Part shown: positions 25,363 through 34,303 of the stretch, one piece after another
How the letters are laid out: the number at the start of each line of letters is the position of its first letter
Position numbering within the stretch: position 1 is the stretch's first letter
Source: Oscillospiraceae bacterium
GTDB taxonomy: Bacteria > Bacillota > Clostridia > Oscillospirales > Ruminococcaceae
Reading direction: 5' to 3'
NCBI GenBank assembly: GCA_025758045.1
Contig: CP107208.1
Location: 558,001-622,000, forward strand
Length of the DNA stretch: 64,000 nucleotides
Translations under genes and position numbers: made by a program
Notes under the pieces: model-generated
Databases searched by the model: none
What the model saw: the letters and a program-made list of their open reading frames with translations, nothing else
Told to the model about the DNA's origin: nothing

Positions 25363-26211
25363 ATGCTGCAACAAATCAAACGCACCGGCAGCCGCTGCCT
25401 GCTGCTGGTGCCCCTGGGGCTGATCGTGCTGCTGTTTGAGTGTGTCCCGCTGGTCAGCATGTTCGTGAAAGCCTTTTCCGAAAACGGGCATTTCAGCCTG
25501 GCGCAGTTCGGCACCATTGCCCACCAGCTGGTGTACCGCACGGCCATCATCAACAGCCTGTGGGTAACGCTGCTGTCCACCGCGGTGGGGCTGGTCATTG
25601 ACTTTTTCCTGGCGCTGGCGCTGTATGGCGACCATGGCCGCAAAAAGACGCTTTATCTTTCTTTATTGAACCTGACCTCCACTTTTTCCGGTGTGCCGCT
25701 GACCATCGCGTTCATCACAATGATGGGCACTTCCGGTGTGCTGGTGCTGCTGGGCAAGCAGCTGGGCATCAGCCTGCTGGCCAACTACAACCTGTACTCG
25801 ATGACCGGCATGTTCATTATCTACGCCTACTTCCAGATCCCCATGGGTACGCTGCTGTTGCTGCCCACCGTGGACAAGGTGCGGCGGGAGTGGAAAGAAG
25901 CCGCCCGCCTGATGAACGCAGGCAGCATCCGTTTTTGGCTGCAGGTGGGCATTCCCGTGATGATGCCGGGCATTCTGGGCACCTTCAATATGCTGTTTGC
26001 CAACGCGGTGGCCGCCTACGCGACGCCGTACCTGCTCATCAATAACAGCATTGCGCTGCTGCCCATCAAAATCGTGGATATGTTTGTAGGCGATACCCGT
26101 CAGCGGCCCGAACTGGGCAGTGCCCTTTCGCTGGTATTGCTGGGCATTGTCGTACTGGAAATCTGCCTGAGTAACCTGGTCAAGCGGCATTTTGAGAAAG
26201 GGAACCGGTAA
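25363..26211 (+). CDS. ABC importer permease 1 (POPT-type)
   Basis: A 282-aa inner-membrane permease of the binding-protein-dependent family with about six transmembrane helices (LLLVPLGLIVLLFECVPLVS first). The cytoplasmic EAA loop that docks with the ATPase is EAARLMNAGSIRFWLQVGIP. It follows the binding protein by 15 nt and is followed by the second permease after one base, so a heterodimeric channel is expected. Sequence resembles PotB/PhnU-like permeases. GGAG lies before the start. Confidence 0.9.
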   Translation: MLQQIKRTGSRCLLLVPLGLIVLLFECVPLVSMFVKAFSENGHFSLAQFGTIAHQLVYRTAIINSLWVTLLSTAVGLVIDFFLALALYGDHGRKKTLYLSLLNLTSTFSGVPLTIAFITMMGTSGVLVLLGKQLGISLLANYNLYSMTGMFIIYAYFQIPMGTLLLLPTVDKVRREWKEAARLMNAGSIRFWLQVGIPVMMPGILGTFNMLFANAVAAYATPYLLINNSIALLPIKIVDMFVGDTRQRPELGSALSLVLLGIVVLEICLSNLVKRHFEKGNR

Positions 26212-26212
26212 C

Positions 26213-27001
26213 ATGAACCAACATACACTCCCCAAAGCGATCTGGAAAACCATCGTTGCCGTGTTTCTTTTGATGCCGCTGGTGGTCACGGTCGTCTACG
26301 CGTTCTCGGCCCGGTGGGTGCACATTTTGCCAGAGGGCTTCACCCTACGCTACATCGCCACCACGCTGACAAACCAGAAATTTTTACTTGGCATCGGGCG
26401 CGGGCTGCTCATCTCCTTTGTGCCGGTGGTCATCACCAATGTCAGCGTACTGCTGGCCTTGTATGTGGTCATCGTCTACCTGCCGAGGCTGGAAAAAGTG
26501 GTGCAGCTGCTCTGTCTGATCCCCACTACGCTCAACGGCATTATCCTGGCTACCTCGGTGCTGGGCACGTATGCGGGCACCAACACCCTTTTGGCCAACC
26601 GCATTGTGATGCTCAGCTTCATCTACTGCGTGTTCATCATGCCCATGACCTATCAGGGTTTGCGCAACAGTCTGTACGCGGTAAACACCCGCGGTCTGCT
26701 GGAAGCCGCCGAGATGCTGGGTGCGCGGCGGTTCCACAGCTTTTTGACCATCGTAGTGCCGGCCATCCTACCGGGACTTTGCAACTCCGCTTTGATGTGT
26801 CTTTCGGGGCTGTTCGGCGATTTCGCCATCATCAAAATCATCGCGTCTTCGCAGTTTGAGACCGCCCAGTCCTACCTGTACCGTAACCGCGCCCAGGACA
26901 CCCAGGAACTGAGCGCCGCCGTGGTCATTCTGCTGCTTATCACACTGCTGATCAATTATCTTGTACACAAAAGTCAGGACCCGGCCGACCGGGTATCCTA
27001 A
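26213..27001 (+). CDS. ABC importer permease 2 (POPT-type)
   Basis: A 262-aa permease with about six membrane helices (TIVAVFLLMPLVVTVVYAFS first). The EAA loop is EAAEMLGARRFHSFLTIVVP. I chose ATG 26213, one base after the previous stop, over an upstream in-frame start inside the first permease. It pairs with permease 1 and resembles PotC/PhnV-like proteins. The ATPase gene follows after 10 nt. Confidence 0.9.
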   Translation: MNQHTLPKAIWKTIVAVFLLMPLVVTVVYAFSARWVHILPEGFTLRYIATTLTNQKFLLGIGRGLLISFVPVVITNVSVLLALYVVIVYLPRLEKVVQLLCLIPTTLNGIILATSVLGTYAGTNTLLANRIVMLSFIYCVFIMPMTYQGLRNSLYAVNTRGLLEAAEMLGARRFHSFLTIVVPAILPGLCNSALMCLSGLFGDFAIIKIIASSQFETAQSYLYRNRAQDTQELSAAVVILLLITLLINYLVHKSQDPADRVS

Positions 27002-27011
27002 GGAGTCCGCC

Positions 27012-28040
27012 ATGTCTTACATTACCTTTAAAAACATCTGCAAAAGCTATGACAATAAAACCCAAGTGCTGAAAGGCATTGACCTGGAAGTGGAGGAGGG
27101 CGAGCTGTTGACCCTGCTGGGGCCTTCCGGCTGCGGAAAAAGTACGCTGCTGCGCTGCCTGGCCGGGTTGGAGCAGGTGCAGCAGGGGCACATTCTGCTG
27201 GAAGGGCGGGACATCACCGACCTGGATGCCCGCCAGCGACATATTGGCATGGTGTTCCAGCAGTACAGCCTGTTTCCCAACATGACGGTTGAGCAGAACA
27301 TGGCCTTTGGGCTGAAGATCCAGCGCTTAAGCAAGGCCGAGATCAACGACCGTATCACCGAAGCTCTGGCCATGGTGGGCTTGCAGGACAAGGCCGACGC
27401 CTACCCGGCCCAGCTTTCCGGCGGCCAGCAGCAGCGTGTAGCACTGGCCCGCGCCATCGTCACCCGGCCAAAAGTTTTGCTGTTGGATGAGCCGCTGAGC
27501 GCCATTGATGCCAAGCTGCGCAAGAGTTTGCAGGTGGAGATCCGCCGCATCCAGAAGCAACTGAACATTACCACCATCTTTGTCACCCACGACCAGGACG
27601 AAGCCATGGTCATGTCCGACCGCATCTGCCTGCTGAACTGCGGCAAGATCGAGCAGATGGATACCCCCATTGCCATTTACACCCACCCCCGCACCAAGTT
27701 TGCGGCGGGCTTCATCGGCAGCTACAATGTGCTGGAGCCGCTGGAATTTGGCCGTGTGACCGGGGACATCGACCTGCCCGCGCAGCCCATTGCCATCCGG
27801 CCCGAGGTGCTGAATATTGCCCGCGAAAAGCAGAATTTACCCGGCACCTACGATATTGAGGGCACCGTTATCGACAGCACGCCCCGCGGCAATGTACTGC
27901 GCTACAAGGTGGATGTGAACGGTGTGCAGCTTTCCGCCGATACGCTGTTCCGCAGCTTTTCGATTTATGAGAACGGCAGCAAGGTCTGGCTCTCGCTGGA
28001 AAAGCGCAACTGCCTGCATGTGGAGGAGGAAGCCGTATGA
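27012..28040 (+). CDS. ABC importer ATPase (POPT-type)
   Basis: A 342-aa ATPase. Walker A is LGPSGCGKSTLL near residue 38, Q-loop FQQYSLFPNMTV, signature QLSGGQQQRVALARA, Walker B VLLLDEPLSAID, and switch His in FVTHDQDEAM. The C-terminal third is a TOBE/OB domain (VLNIAREKQNLPGTYDIEGT) as in PotA and other POPT members. AAGGAG precedes ATG 27012. It energises the two upstream permeases from the cytoplasm. The stop overlaps the start of the PHP gene (ATGA). Confidence 0.93.
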   Translation: MSYITFKNICKSYDNKTQVLKGIDLEVEEGELLTLLGPSGCGKSTLLRCLAGLEQVQQGHILLEGRDITDLDARQRHIGMVFQQYSLFPNMTVEQNMAFGLKIQRLSKAEINDRITEALAMVGLQDKADAYPAQLSGGQQQRVALARAIVTRPKVLLLDEPLSAIDAKLRKSLQVEIRRIQKQLNITTIFVTHDQDEAMVMSDRICLLNCGKIEQMDTPIAIYTHPRTKFAAGFIGSYNVLEPLEFGRVTGDIDLPAQPIAIRPEVLNIAREKQNLPGTYDIEGTVIDSTPRGNVLRYKVDVNGVQLSADTLFRSFSIYENGSKVWLSLEKRNCLHVEEEAV

Positions 28041-29095
28041 AAAAGGATTGTTTCGGCGGCCCCGGCCAGTGGTACAAGGGCAATCTGCACTCCCACACCA
28101 CCAACTCGGACGGACACCTGACCCCGGCACAGGCGGTGGCGCTGTTCCGCCAGTACGGCTACAGCTTTTTGTGCCTGAGCGAGCACGACTACTACACCGA
28201 CCTACGGGCCGAATTGGACCGTGAAGATTTCATCTTATTGCCCGGCGTGGAAGCCTCCAGCTGGCTGGTACAGCCGCCCAAGGACCCCGCCGCGCTGCAG
28301 GAGCTGGCAGCGCTGAAAGAGAAAAATGCCTCGATGCCCGAACTGGTGCAGTTCTGCTGCACCCATGGGACCGGACTGGGCAAGACCCACCACATCCACG
28401 GCATCTTGGGCAACGAAGCCATGCAAAGGGCGGCCGGAGACAATGTTTTGCACCACGGCGAACGCCTGACCCCGCCGGTGGCCGTGGGCGATTGGGACGG
28501 TTTGCAGGCTGCGCAGCAGCTGACCGACTACCTGAAAAGCCGCGGCTGCTTTACCACCTACAACCACCCCACATGGTCCCGCGTGGAGATGGCCGATGTT
28601 GTCGGCCTGCAAGGGGTCTGGGCCGTGGAAGTATATAACTATGGCACCGAGGTAGAGTGCGGCGAGGGCTGCGACACCGCCTTTTGGAACACGATGCTGC
28701 AGAAAGGCACGCAGACAGGCTGTTTTGCTTCGGACGATAACCACAACCCTGCCAAGTTTTTTGACGCACTGGGAGGCTGGGTCTGTGTGAAGTCTGAGGA
28801 ATTGACCCACGAGGCTATCGTAAACCACCTGCTGGCCGGGGATTACTACGCCTCCTCCGGGCCGGAGATCACTGCCTGGGGTGTGGATGGCGACGAAGTG
28901 TACCTGACCTGCTCCCCTGCCGCGCGCATCAACTTTATTGCGGGCGGGCTCGTAGGCGGCAGCGAGACGATTTTGCAGCACGAAAGCCCGCTGACCCATG
29001 GCCTGCACACACTGCACGGCGGCGAGACATGGGTCCGCGCCGAGGTCGTCGACCACCAAGGCCGCCGCGCCTGGACGAATCCCATCTGGCTGTAA
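28037..29095 (+). CDS. PHP-domain metal-dependent phosphoesterase
   Basis: A 352-aa PHP-superfamily protein. The metal site begins with GNLHSHTTNSDGHLTPAQAV (HxH and Asp), then LCLSEHDYYTDL, ILLPGVEASSW (Glu), a conserved YNHPTWSRVEM and a final CFASDDNHNPAKFF (DxH). It resembles CehA/McbA-type hydrolases more than DNA polymerase PHP domains. The expected reaction is hydrolysis of a phosphoester; the residues for di- or trinuclear metal are present. Its ATGA overlap with the importer ATPase suggests it processes the imported compound, such as a phosphodiester or phosphonate-like metabolite. No signal peptide, so it acts inside. A terminator follows. Confidence 0.87.
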   Translation: MKKDCFGGPGQWYKGNLHSHTTNSDGHLTPAQAVALFRQYGYSFLCLSEHDYYTDLRAELDREDFILLPGVEASSWLVQPPKDPAALQELAALKEKNASMPELVQFCCTHGTGLGKTHHIHGILGNEAMQRAAGDNVLHHGERLTPPVAVGDWDGLQAAQQLTDYLKSRGCFTTYNHPTWSRVEMADVVGLQGVWAVEVYNYGTEVECGEGCDTAFWNTMLQKGTQTGCFASDDNHNPAKFFDALGGWVCVKSEELTHEAIVNHLLAGDYYASSGPEITAWGVDGDEVYLTCSPAARINFIAGGLVGGSETILQHESPLTHGLHTLHGGETWVRAEVVDHQGRRAWTNPIWL

Positions 29096-29122
29096 GCCTA
29101 CTATAATAGATAAGTAAAAACG

Positions 29123-29166
29123 AACTGCCTTGTGGGGAGGTTTTCCCTGCAAGGCAGTTTGTTTTT
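29123..29166 (+). terminator. Terminator between PHP gene and ecfT
   Basis: Ten-base stem AACTGCCTTG / CAAGGCAGTT, 17-nt loop, then TGTTTTT. It stands between convergent genes and may serve both. Confidence 0.85.
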
Positions 29167-29190
29167 ACGTTTTGTATTATTTATTTGTCA

Positions 29191-30021
29191 TTATACGAAT
29201 GGATTATAAAAGCGACCAAACTTGATGGTGACAGTCAGGCTGACCAGCAGCAATACCACGCCAAGGGCCAGGGCGATGAAATCACGCCGGGCGAAGGGGC
29301 GGCGAACGTACCAGGTGCGCTTGCTGCCCTTGCCAAAGCCGCGCAGCTCCATCGCGTTAGAGATGACGTCGATGCGGTTAAGGCTCGTTAAGATCAGTGG
29401 CAACAGAATGTTGACCGAGTTTTTCAACCGCTTAAAGAACGGTTCACTGCGGCCAAGCTCCACGCCGCGGGCCTGCTGTGCCTGGCTGATGCTGTGGTAG
29501 TCGCGCTGGATATCGGGGATATAACGCAGTGCGATGGCGACCGAGTAGCCGATTTTGTACGATACACCGATGCTGTTCAAGCTTGCCGCAAACTCACTGG
29601 GGTCGGTAGCCGAGATGAACAGGATTGCCACCGGCAGCGCCACGAAGTATTTCAGCGAGATATTGAACATATAAAACAGCTGTTCGGCCGTGACATCGTA
29701 CCGCCAGAACAGGTGGCACAGCACCGTGCGGGTGCCGTACAGTGTGGTGCCCTGGTTGGGGTCGAACAGGAAGATGAACAGGTCGTTCAGAATCAAAAAA
29801 ACAAGCATGAAGACCAGCATAAAGCTGACTTCCTTAATTTTAATGTGGCTGAGTTTGAACGCCGCAAAGCTGACGGCCATCAGCCCCAGCAGCACCCAGG
29901 TGTTGTAGGTGATCATGCTGGCAAAGGTAAACAGTAGAAAAAACGCCAGCTTGGTGGTGCCGGTAAGCTGATGCACCACACTTTTGCGCGGCAGGTAGTT
30001 TAAAACGGTCTTAGCAGCCAT
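29191..30021 (-). CDS. ECF transporter transmembrane component EcfT
   Basis: A 276-aa membrane protein. The N-terminal helices (LAFFLLFTFASMITYNTWVL) and the two cytoplasmic Ala-Arg-Gly coupling motifs, AQQARGVELG and AMELRGFGKG, identify an EcfT (CbiQ-like) protein that links the S component to the ATPases. ATG 30021 has GGAGG at 7 nt; a further upstream in-frame ATG lies inside the ATPase gene and was not used. It overlaps the end of the ATPase gene by 11 nt. It is the last gene of the leftward S-A-T operon. Confidence 0.9.
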   Translation of the reverse strand: MAAKTVLNYLPRKSVVHQLTGTTKLAFFLLFTFASMITYNTWVLLGLMAVSFAAFKLSHIKIKEVSFMLVFMLVFLILNDLFIFLFDPNQGTTLYGTRTVLCHLFWRYDVTAEQLFYMFNISLKYFVALPVAILFISATDPSEFAASLNSIGVSYKIGYSVAIALRYIPDIQRDYHSISQAQQARGVELGRSEPFFKRLKNSVNILLPLILTSLNRIDVISNAMELRGFGKGSKRTWYVRRPFARRDFIALALGVVLLLVSLTVTIKFGRFYNPFV

Positions 30022-31732
30022 GGGCGCGCACCTCCCTGTCGGCGGCAATGAACCGCTCCACAAAATCTTCGGCCGGGGCAATGCCGCAGCGGTTGGCCAG
30101 CGTGTACAGGCTGGTCTCCTTTAACGCTGCGCGCTCGATGAGTTCCGGGTCACACAGCACGGCCGAAGCACTGCGGTCAGCGATCAGCTGACCGTCGCAG
30201 AATACCAGTGCGCGGGGGGTGTACTCCAGCATCAGGTGCATGTCGTGGGTGATCATCACCACGGTCACGCCCCGGGTGTTAAGACCCTGCAAAAACTCCA
30301 TAATGTCGGTGTAATGGCGGAAATCCTGGCCGGCGGTAGGTTCGTCCAGTAAAATCAACTCAGGGTCCTGTACCAGCACGCTGGCGATGGTAACGCGCTT
30401 TTTCTGGCCGAAGCTTAATGCCGAGACCGGCCACTTGCGGAAGGGATACAAGCCGCAGACTTTCAGCGTATCCTCGACCTTTTCCCGAATCTGTTCCTCC
30501 GTCAAACCGCTGCCCTGCAGGGCCATGGCGACCTCGTCGTAGATCATCGTTTTCGAGATCATCTGGTTGGGGTTCTGCATCACGTAGCCAATGTGCTTGG
30601 CGCGGCGGCGGATGTTTTCATCTTTCAGGTCCTTACCGTTGAGGTAAATTTCGCCGGAGTCCTGGGTCTCAAACCCGCAGATCAGCTTGGACAGCGTGGA
30701 TTTGCCCGCGCCGTTGCGACCCACGATGCTGACCATCTCGCCCTTGCCGATGGAAAAGCTGACGTTTTGCAGCGTATGCTGACCCTTGTTGTAGCCAAAG
30801 CAGAGGTCGCGTACTTCCAACAGCGGCTCTGGGGCCGGTTTGGGGGCGGGCAGCGGCTCGGCCTGGAACCAGCTGTGCAGGCGGGCGGTGTCGGCCTTGT
30901 CCAGCACTACCGAGTCAATGTGGGCGGGGTGCTTTTCGGGCGTGACGGCAATGCCCGCGTAGCGCATGGCCGTAAGGTAGAGCGGCTCACGGATGCCGTT
31001 CTCGGCCAGCAGCGAGCCGGAGAGCAGGTCATCCGGGCGCATGTCAGCCAAAATACGGCCCTCGTTGACCAGCACGATGCGGTCGACATTGCGCCAGAGC
31101 ACATCCTCCAGGCGGTGCTCAATAATCAACACGGTGGTGTCGGTTTTTTGCTGGATGGTGTCGATCAGCTCGATAGCCTGCTTGCCGGTGGCGGGGTCGA
31201 GATTGGCCAGCGGCTCATCGAACAGCAGAATTTTCACATCGTCCACCATGACGCCTGCCAGGCTGACACGCTGCTTCTGCCCGCCGGAAAGCTCATGCGG
31301 GGCAAAGCCGAGGTGATTTTCGATGCCCACCAGCTCGGCGGCATGCTGCACGATCTCCTTCATTTCCGGCTGCGGGGTGCAGTTATTCTCCAGCGAAAAG
31401 GCAATGTCCTCCCCCACTGTCAGGCCGATGAACTGGCCGTCCGGATCCTGCAGCACGGTGCCCACGTGGCCCGCCAGGTCAAAAATGCTGCTATGGGGGG
31501 CATCCACGCCGTCCACCATCAGGGTGCCGGTGCACTCGCCGGGGTTGGAGAAGGGGTTCAAGCCATTGATGCAGGCGGCCAGCGTGCTTTTGCCGCTGCC
31601 CGAGGGACCTGCGATAAGCACACGCTCGCCGGGGTAAATATCCAGGTTGATGTCCTGCAGGGTAGGCTTTTTCTGTGCCCGATACTGGAACGAGAAATTT
31701 TTAAAGGAAATGATGGGGGTCTTTGCAGCCAT
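30011..31732 (-). CDS. ECF transporter fused double ATPase
   Basis: A 573-aa protein carrying two ABC ATPase domains in tandem. Domain 1 has Walker A AGPSGSGKSTLAAC, signature LSGGQKQRVSLAGV and Walker B ILLFDEPLANLDPA. Domain 2 (from about residue 300) has GRNGAGKSTLSKL, a degenerate signature ALSFGQKKRVTIA and LILLDEPTAGQDF. The fusion is the YkoD-like form of EcfA1A2. It powers vitamin or cofactor uptake. Start ATG 31732 follows GAGGTG; upstream in-frame ATGs have no signal. A hairpin lies between it and the S-component gene. Confidence 0.92.
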   Translation of the reverse strand: MAAKTPIISFKNFSFQYRAQKKPTLQDINLDIYPGERVLIAGPSGSGKSTLAACINGLNPFSNPGECTGTLMVDGVDAPHSSIFDLAGHVGTVLQDPDGQFIGLTVGEDIAFSLENNCTPQPEMKEIVQHAAELVGIENHLGFAPHELSGGQKQRVSLAGVMVDDVKILLFDEPLANLDPATGKQAIELIDTIQQKTDTTVLIIEHRLEDVLWRNVDRIVLVNEGRILADMRPDDLLSGSLLAENGIREPLYLTAMRYAGIAVTPEKHPAHIDSVVLDKADTARLHSWFQAEPLPAPKPAPEPLLEVRDLCFGYNKGQHTLQNVSFSIGKGEMVSIVGRNGAGKSTLSKLICGFETQDSGEIYLNGKDLKDENIRRRAKHIGYVMQNPNQMISKTMIYDEVAMALQGSGLTEEQIREKVEDTLKVCGLYPFRKWPVSALSFGQKKRVTIASVLVQDPELILLDEPTAGQDFRHYTDIMEFLQGLNTRGVTVVMITHDMHLMLEYTPRALVFCDGQLIADRSASAVLCDPELIERAALKETSLYTLANRCGIAPAEDFVERFIAADREVRAHGC

Positions 31733-31751
31733 GCGGCACCTCACAAACAAA

Positions 31752-31779
31752 GTGCCTTCCCGCCTATGTGGGAAGGCAC
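31752..31779 (-). terminator. Hairpin between S-component and ATPase genes
   Basis: A 10-bp perfect stem GTGCCTTCCC / GGGAAGGCAC with an 8-nt loop, followed leftward by CTTTGTTTG. It may reduce ATPase/EcfT expression relative to the S component. Confidence 0.6.
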
Positions 31780-31796
31780 AAGGGAAATATACGGGT

Positions 31797-32345
31797 TTAC
31801 TCCTTGTCCAAAGAGCCCTTCTTGGCGATGGTCTTGGTGTAGGCCAGCACCAGCAGGCCGCCGACGACAACAGCGGTGATGATGTTGGAGATCGCTGCGA
31901 AAGCGCCCTGGGCGAAGACCTTCTTGGCAGGCTCGGCATAGATGAGGATGTCCAGCACCGGGGCAACCACGATCCAGGCAATCAGGTGGGCGATGACGTT
32001 GGAAATGGTGTAGGTGATGACCTTGCCTTTATTGAAGTCGCCTTCCTGCAGGTTCAGCTTTTTGGCAAACAGGCCGACCACCACGCCGGTGAAGGCAGAG
32101 GCGATGACCCAGCTCCACCACGGGATGCCGCCCCAGGACAGGTCGATCAGCGCATGGCCGATGAAGCCGATCAGGCCGCCGGCCACAGGGCCGTACATGG
32201 CAGCCAACAGGCCCAGCACGGCATACTGCAGGCTGATGTTGGTGTTGGGCACCGGGCTGGGGATGGCCACAAAGCGGCCCAGGACAAAGAACAGAGCTGC
32301 GCCGATACCAACGGCAACGAAGGTTTTGATGTTGTTGTTTTTCAT
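31797..32345 (-). CDS. ECF transporter S component (UPF0397/ECF-riboflavin-type)
   Basis: A 182-aa protein with about five to six membrane helices. The start reads MKNNNIKTFVAVGIGAALFF, followed by VPNTNISLQYAVLGLLAAMY, GPVAGGLIGFIGHALIDLSW and GIPWWSWVIASAFTGVVVGL, the conserved blocks of UPF0397 (PF07155). The N-terminal AAxxxA-like helix (VGIGAAL) docks on EcfT. The ligand is unassigned for most of this family; linked ATPase and EcfT genes show a dedicated (group I) ECF importer. A strong promoter with a 14-bp dyad precedes it, and no riboswitch, so repressor control is more likely. Confidence 0.88.
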   Translation of the reverse strand: MKNNNIKTFVAVGIGAALFFVLGRFVAIPSPVPNTNISLQYAVLGLLAAMYGPVAGGLIGFIGHALIDLSWGGIPWWSWVIASAFTGVVVGLFAKKLNLQEGDFNKGKVITYTISNVIAHLIAWIVVAPVLDILIYAEPAKKVFAQGAFAAISNIITAVVVGGLLVLAYTKTIAKKGSLDKE

Positions 32346-32391
32346 GATTCCACACTCCCTAATTTATTATGAAATTAGTCCGCAATATTCC

Positions 32392-32442
32392 TTTATAAAA
32401 AGGAACGATACCAGTATACGCGTTCCCTTTATAAGGTGTCAA
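32392..32442 (-). promoter_or_regulatory. Promoter and operator-like dyad of the ECF operon
   Basis: On the minus strand TTGACA (32437-32442) and TATACT (32413-32418) are 18 nt apart. Nearly perfect inverted arms TTATAAAAAGGAACG and CGTTCCCTTTATAA flank the -10 box (32392-32407 and 32421-32434), placing a repressor site across the promoter. Confidence 0.75.
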
Positions 32443-32554
32443 TGGGCAAAACCGTATAATTGCGCCAAATCTGGGGCCGGTTGTAAATTTTAGGAAATTT
32501 TGGCGCAGTTTTTCGCAGTTTTTCGCTCCTTTGGCAGCTTTTATGCGCCCACGC

Positions 32555-32583
32555 TTGCACCGCCGGGCAAATGGTGCTACAAT
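32555..32583 (+). promoter_or_regulatory. Predicted promoter of the C69 peptidase
   Basis: TTGCAC (32555-32560) and TACAAT (32578-32583) with a 17-nt spacer, divergent from the ECF promoter 110 nt away. Confidence 0.65.
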
Positions 32584-32636
32584 GCACCCAGGAGAGAAAA
32601 CTTTATATTTTATATAAGGAAGGGAAGTTTTGTAAA

Positions 32637-34085
32637 ATGGCCTGCACTACTATTCTTGTCGGCAAAAATGCCTCCTACGACGGTTCTACCATGATTGCCC
32701 GCAACGACGATTCCGGTTCCGGGCATTTCACCGCTAAAAAGTGGACGGTCGTCCACCCGGAGGACCTGCCCGCCACCTATAAGTCGGTGATTTCTCACGT
32801 GGAAATCCCGATGCCCGCCGGGGCCATGCGCTTTACCGCCATGCCCAACGCTGTGGAGGGCAAAGGCATCTGGGCGGCGGCCGGTATCAACGCCGCCAAC
32901 GTCGGCATGACCGCTACCGAGACCATTACCTCCAATCCCCGCGTGCTGGGCGCTGACCCGCTGGTGCAGGGCGGCATCGGCGAGGAGGACATCGTCTACC
33001 TTGTGCTGCCCTACATCCACAACGCCCGCGAGGGCGTGCAGCGCCTGGGTTCCCTGCTGGAGACTTACGGCACCTACGAGATGAACGGCATCGCCTTCCA
33101 GGACGTGGATGAGATCTGGTGGCTGGAGACCATCGGCGGCCACCATTGGATGGCCCGCCGTGTGCCCGATGACGTGTACGTGGTCATGCCCAACCAGCTG
33201 GGCATCGACGAGCTAGACCTGGACGATGCGCTGGGCGAGCAGAAAGAGTACATGTGTTCCGCCGATCTGCGGGAGTTTATCGCCAAGAACCATTTGGACC
33301 TCTCCCAGGACGGTGTGCTGAACCCGCGTGACGCCTTTGGCAGCCACGATGACTCTGACCATGTGTACAACACGCCCCGCGCCTGGTACATGCTGCGCTA
33401 TTTCAACCCCCACACCATGAACTGGGACGGCCCGGAAGCCGACTTTACGCCGCGCTCTGATGACCTGCCTTGGTGCCTGGTGCCGGAGAAGAAGATCACG
33501 CCGGAGGATGTAAAGTACGTACTGTCGTCCCATTATCAGGGCACGCCCTACGACCCGTATGCCAGCTATGGCGAGCGCAGCATGAAGGGCGCCTACCGCT
33601 CCATCGGCATCAACCGCAACGATTTTGTAGCCCTGCTGCAGCTGCGTCCCGATATGCCGGAAGAGTCCCGCGCCATTGAGTGGATCGCCTACGCCTCCAA
33701 CGCGCTGAACACGATGGTGCCGTTCTACGCCAACATCGACACCACCCCCGCTTACCTTGCCAACACCACCGGCGAGGTCTCCACCGACAGCTTCTACTGG
33801 GCCAGCCGTATGATCGCCGCCATGGCAGATGCCTCCTTTGCCAAGTCTCAGTTCCATCTGGAGCGGTATGAGCTGGCTGTGCTGTCTGAGAGCCGCGCCA
33901 TCCTGAACGATTACGACGCCAAGCTGGCCACCGAACCGGATGCCGCTGCCCGCGCCGCCCTGCGTGTGCAGGCCAACGACACCCTGGCCGCCAACCTGAA
34001 GCGCCACGCCGCCGACACCCTGGATAAGGTCCTGTTTGAGCTGAGCAGTCAGATGAAGAATGCGTACTCCCGCTCGGATGCGTAA
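32637..34085 (+). CDS. C69-family dipeptidase (PepD-like)
   Basis: A 482-aa Ntn hydrolase. Met-Ala-Cys at the start followed by TTILVGKNASYDGSTMIARN places the catalytic nucleophile at Cys3, so only two residues need be removed. Typical family blocks follow: HVEIPMPAGAMRFTAMPN, WAAAGINAANVGMTATETIT and DEIWWLETIGGHHWMARRVP. Such enzymes cleave dipeptides in the cytoplasm; there is no signal peptide. I chose ATG 32637 (GGAAGGGAAG upstream) over an earlier in-frame start because the Cys must be near the N-terminus. It is monocistronic: own promoter and a terminator directly after. Size is normal for the family. Confidence 0.93.
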   Translation: MACTTILVGKNASYDGSTMIARNDDSGSGHFTAKKWTVVHPEDLPATYKSVISHVEIPMPAGAMRFTAMPNAVEGKGIWAAAGINAANVGMTATETITSNPRVLGADPLVQGGIGEEDIVYLVLPYIHNAREGVQRLGSLLETYGTYEMNGIAFQDVDEIWWLETIGGHHWMARRVPDDVYVVMPNQLGIDELDLDDALGEQKEYMCSADLREFIAKNHLDLSQDGVLNPRDAFGSHDDSDHVYNTPRAWYMLRYFNPHTMNWDGPEADFTPRSDDLPWCLVPEKKITPEDVKYVLSSHYQGTPYDPYASYGERSMKGAYRSIGINRNDFVALLQLRPDMPEESRAIEWIAYASNALNTMVPFYANIDTTPAYLANTTGEVSTDSFYWASRMIAAMADASFAKSQFHLERYELAVLSESRAILNDYDAKLATEPDAAARAALRVQANDTLAANLKRHAADTLDKVLFELSSQMKNAYSRSDA

Positions 34086-34134
34086 TTTTTTCGTCATAAC
34101 AGCAGCTTTATTTATGCAATAAACGTGTAACAGT

Positions 34135-34180
34135 AAAAGGTGCCGTGTGAATGAACGATTCACATGGTGCCTTTTGTTTT
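34135..34180 (+). terminator. Terminator after the C69 peptidase
   Basis: An 18-bp stem with three G-U pairs (AAAAGGTGCCGTGTGAAT / ATTCACATGGTGCCTTTT, 5-nt loop) and TTTTGTTTT. The stem core GTGAATGA..ATTCACA also occurs in the terminator at 44873. Confidence 0.85.
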
Positions 34181-34223
34181 GCTTTCGCCGTACGGCAAAT
34201 TGTATAGAATTTTGCAAAATCGC

Positions 34224-34251
34224 TTGCATATTTTTAAACGTACTGTATACT
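34224..34251 (+). promoter_or_regulatory. Predicted promoter of the two-component system
   Basis: TTGCAT (34224-34229) and TATACT (34246-34251), 16-nt spacer, about 50 nt before the response-regulator start. Confidence 0.6.
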
Positions 34252-34303
34252 GGAGAAAAGGATAAAATATTTTTTCATAATTTTCAGACGCAGCAGGTGT
34301 ATT

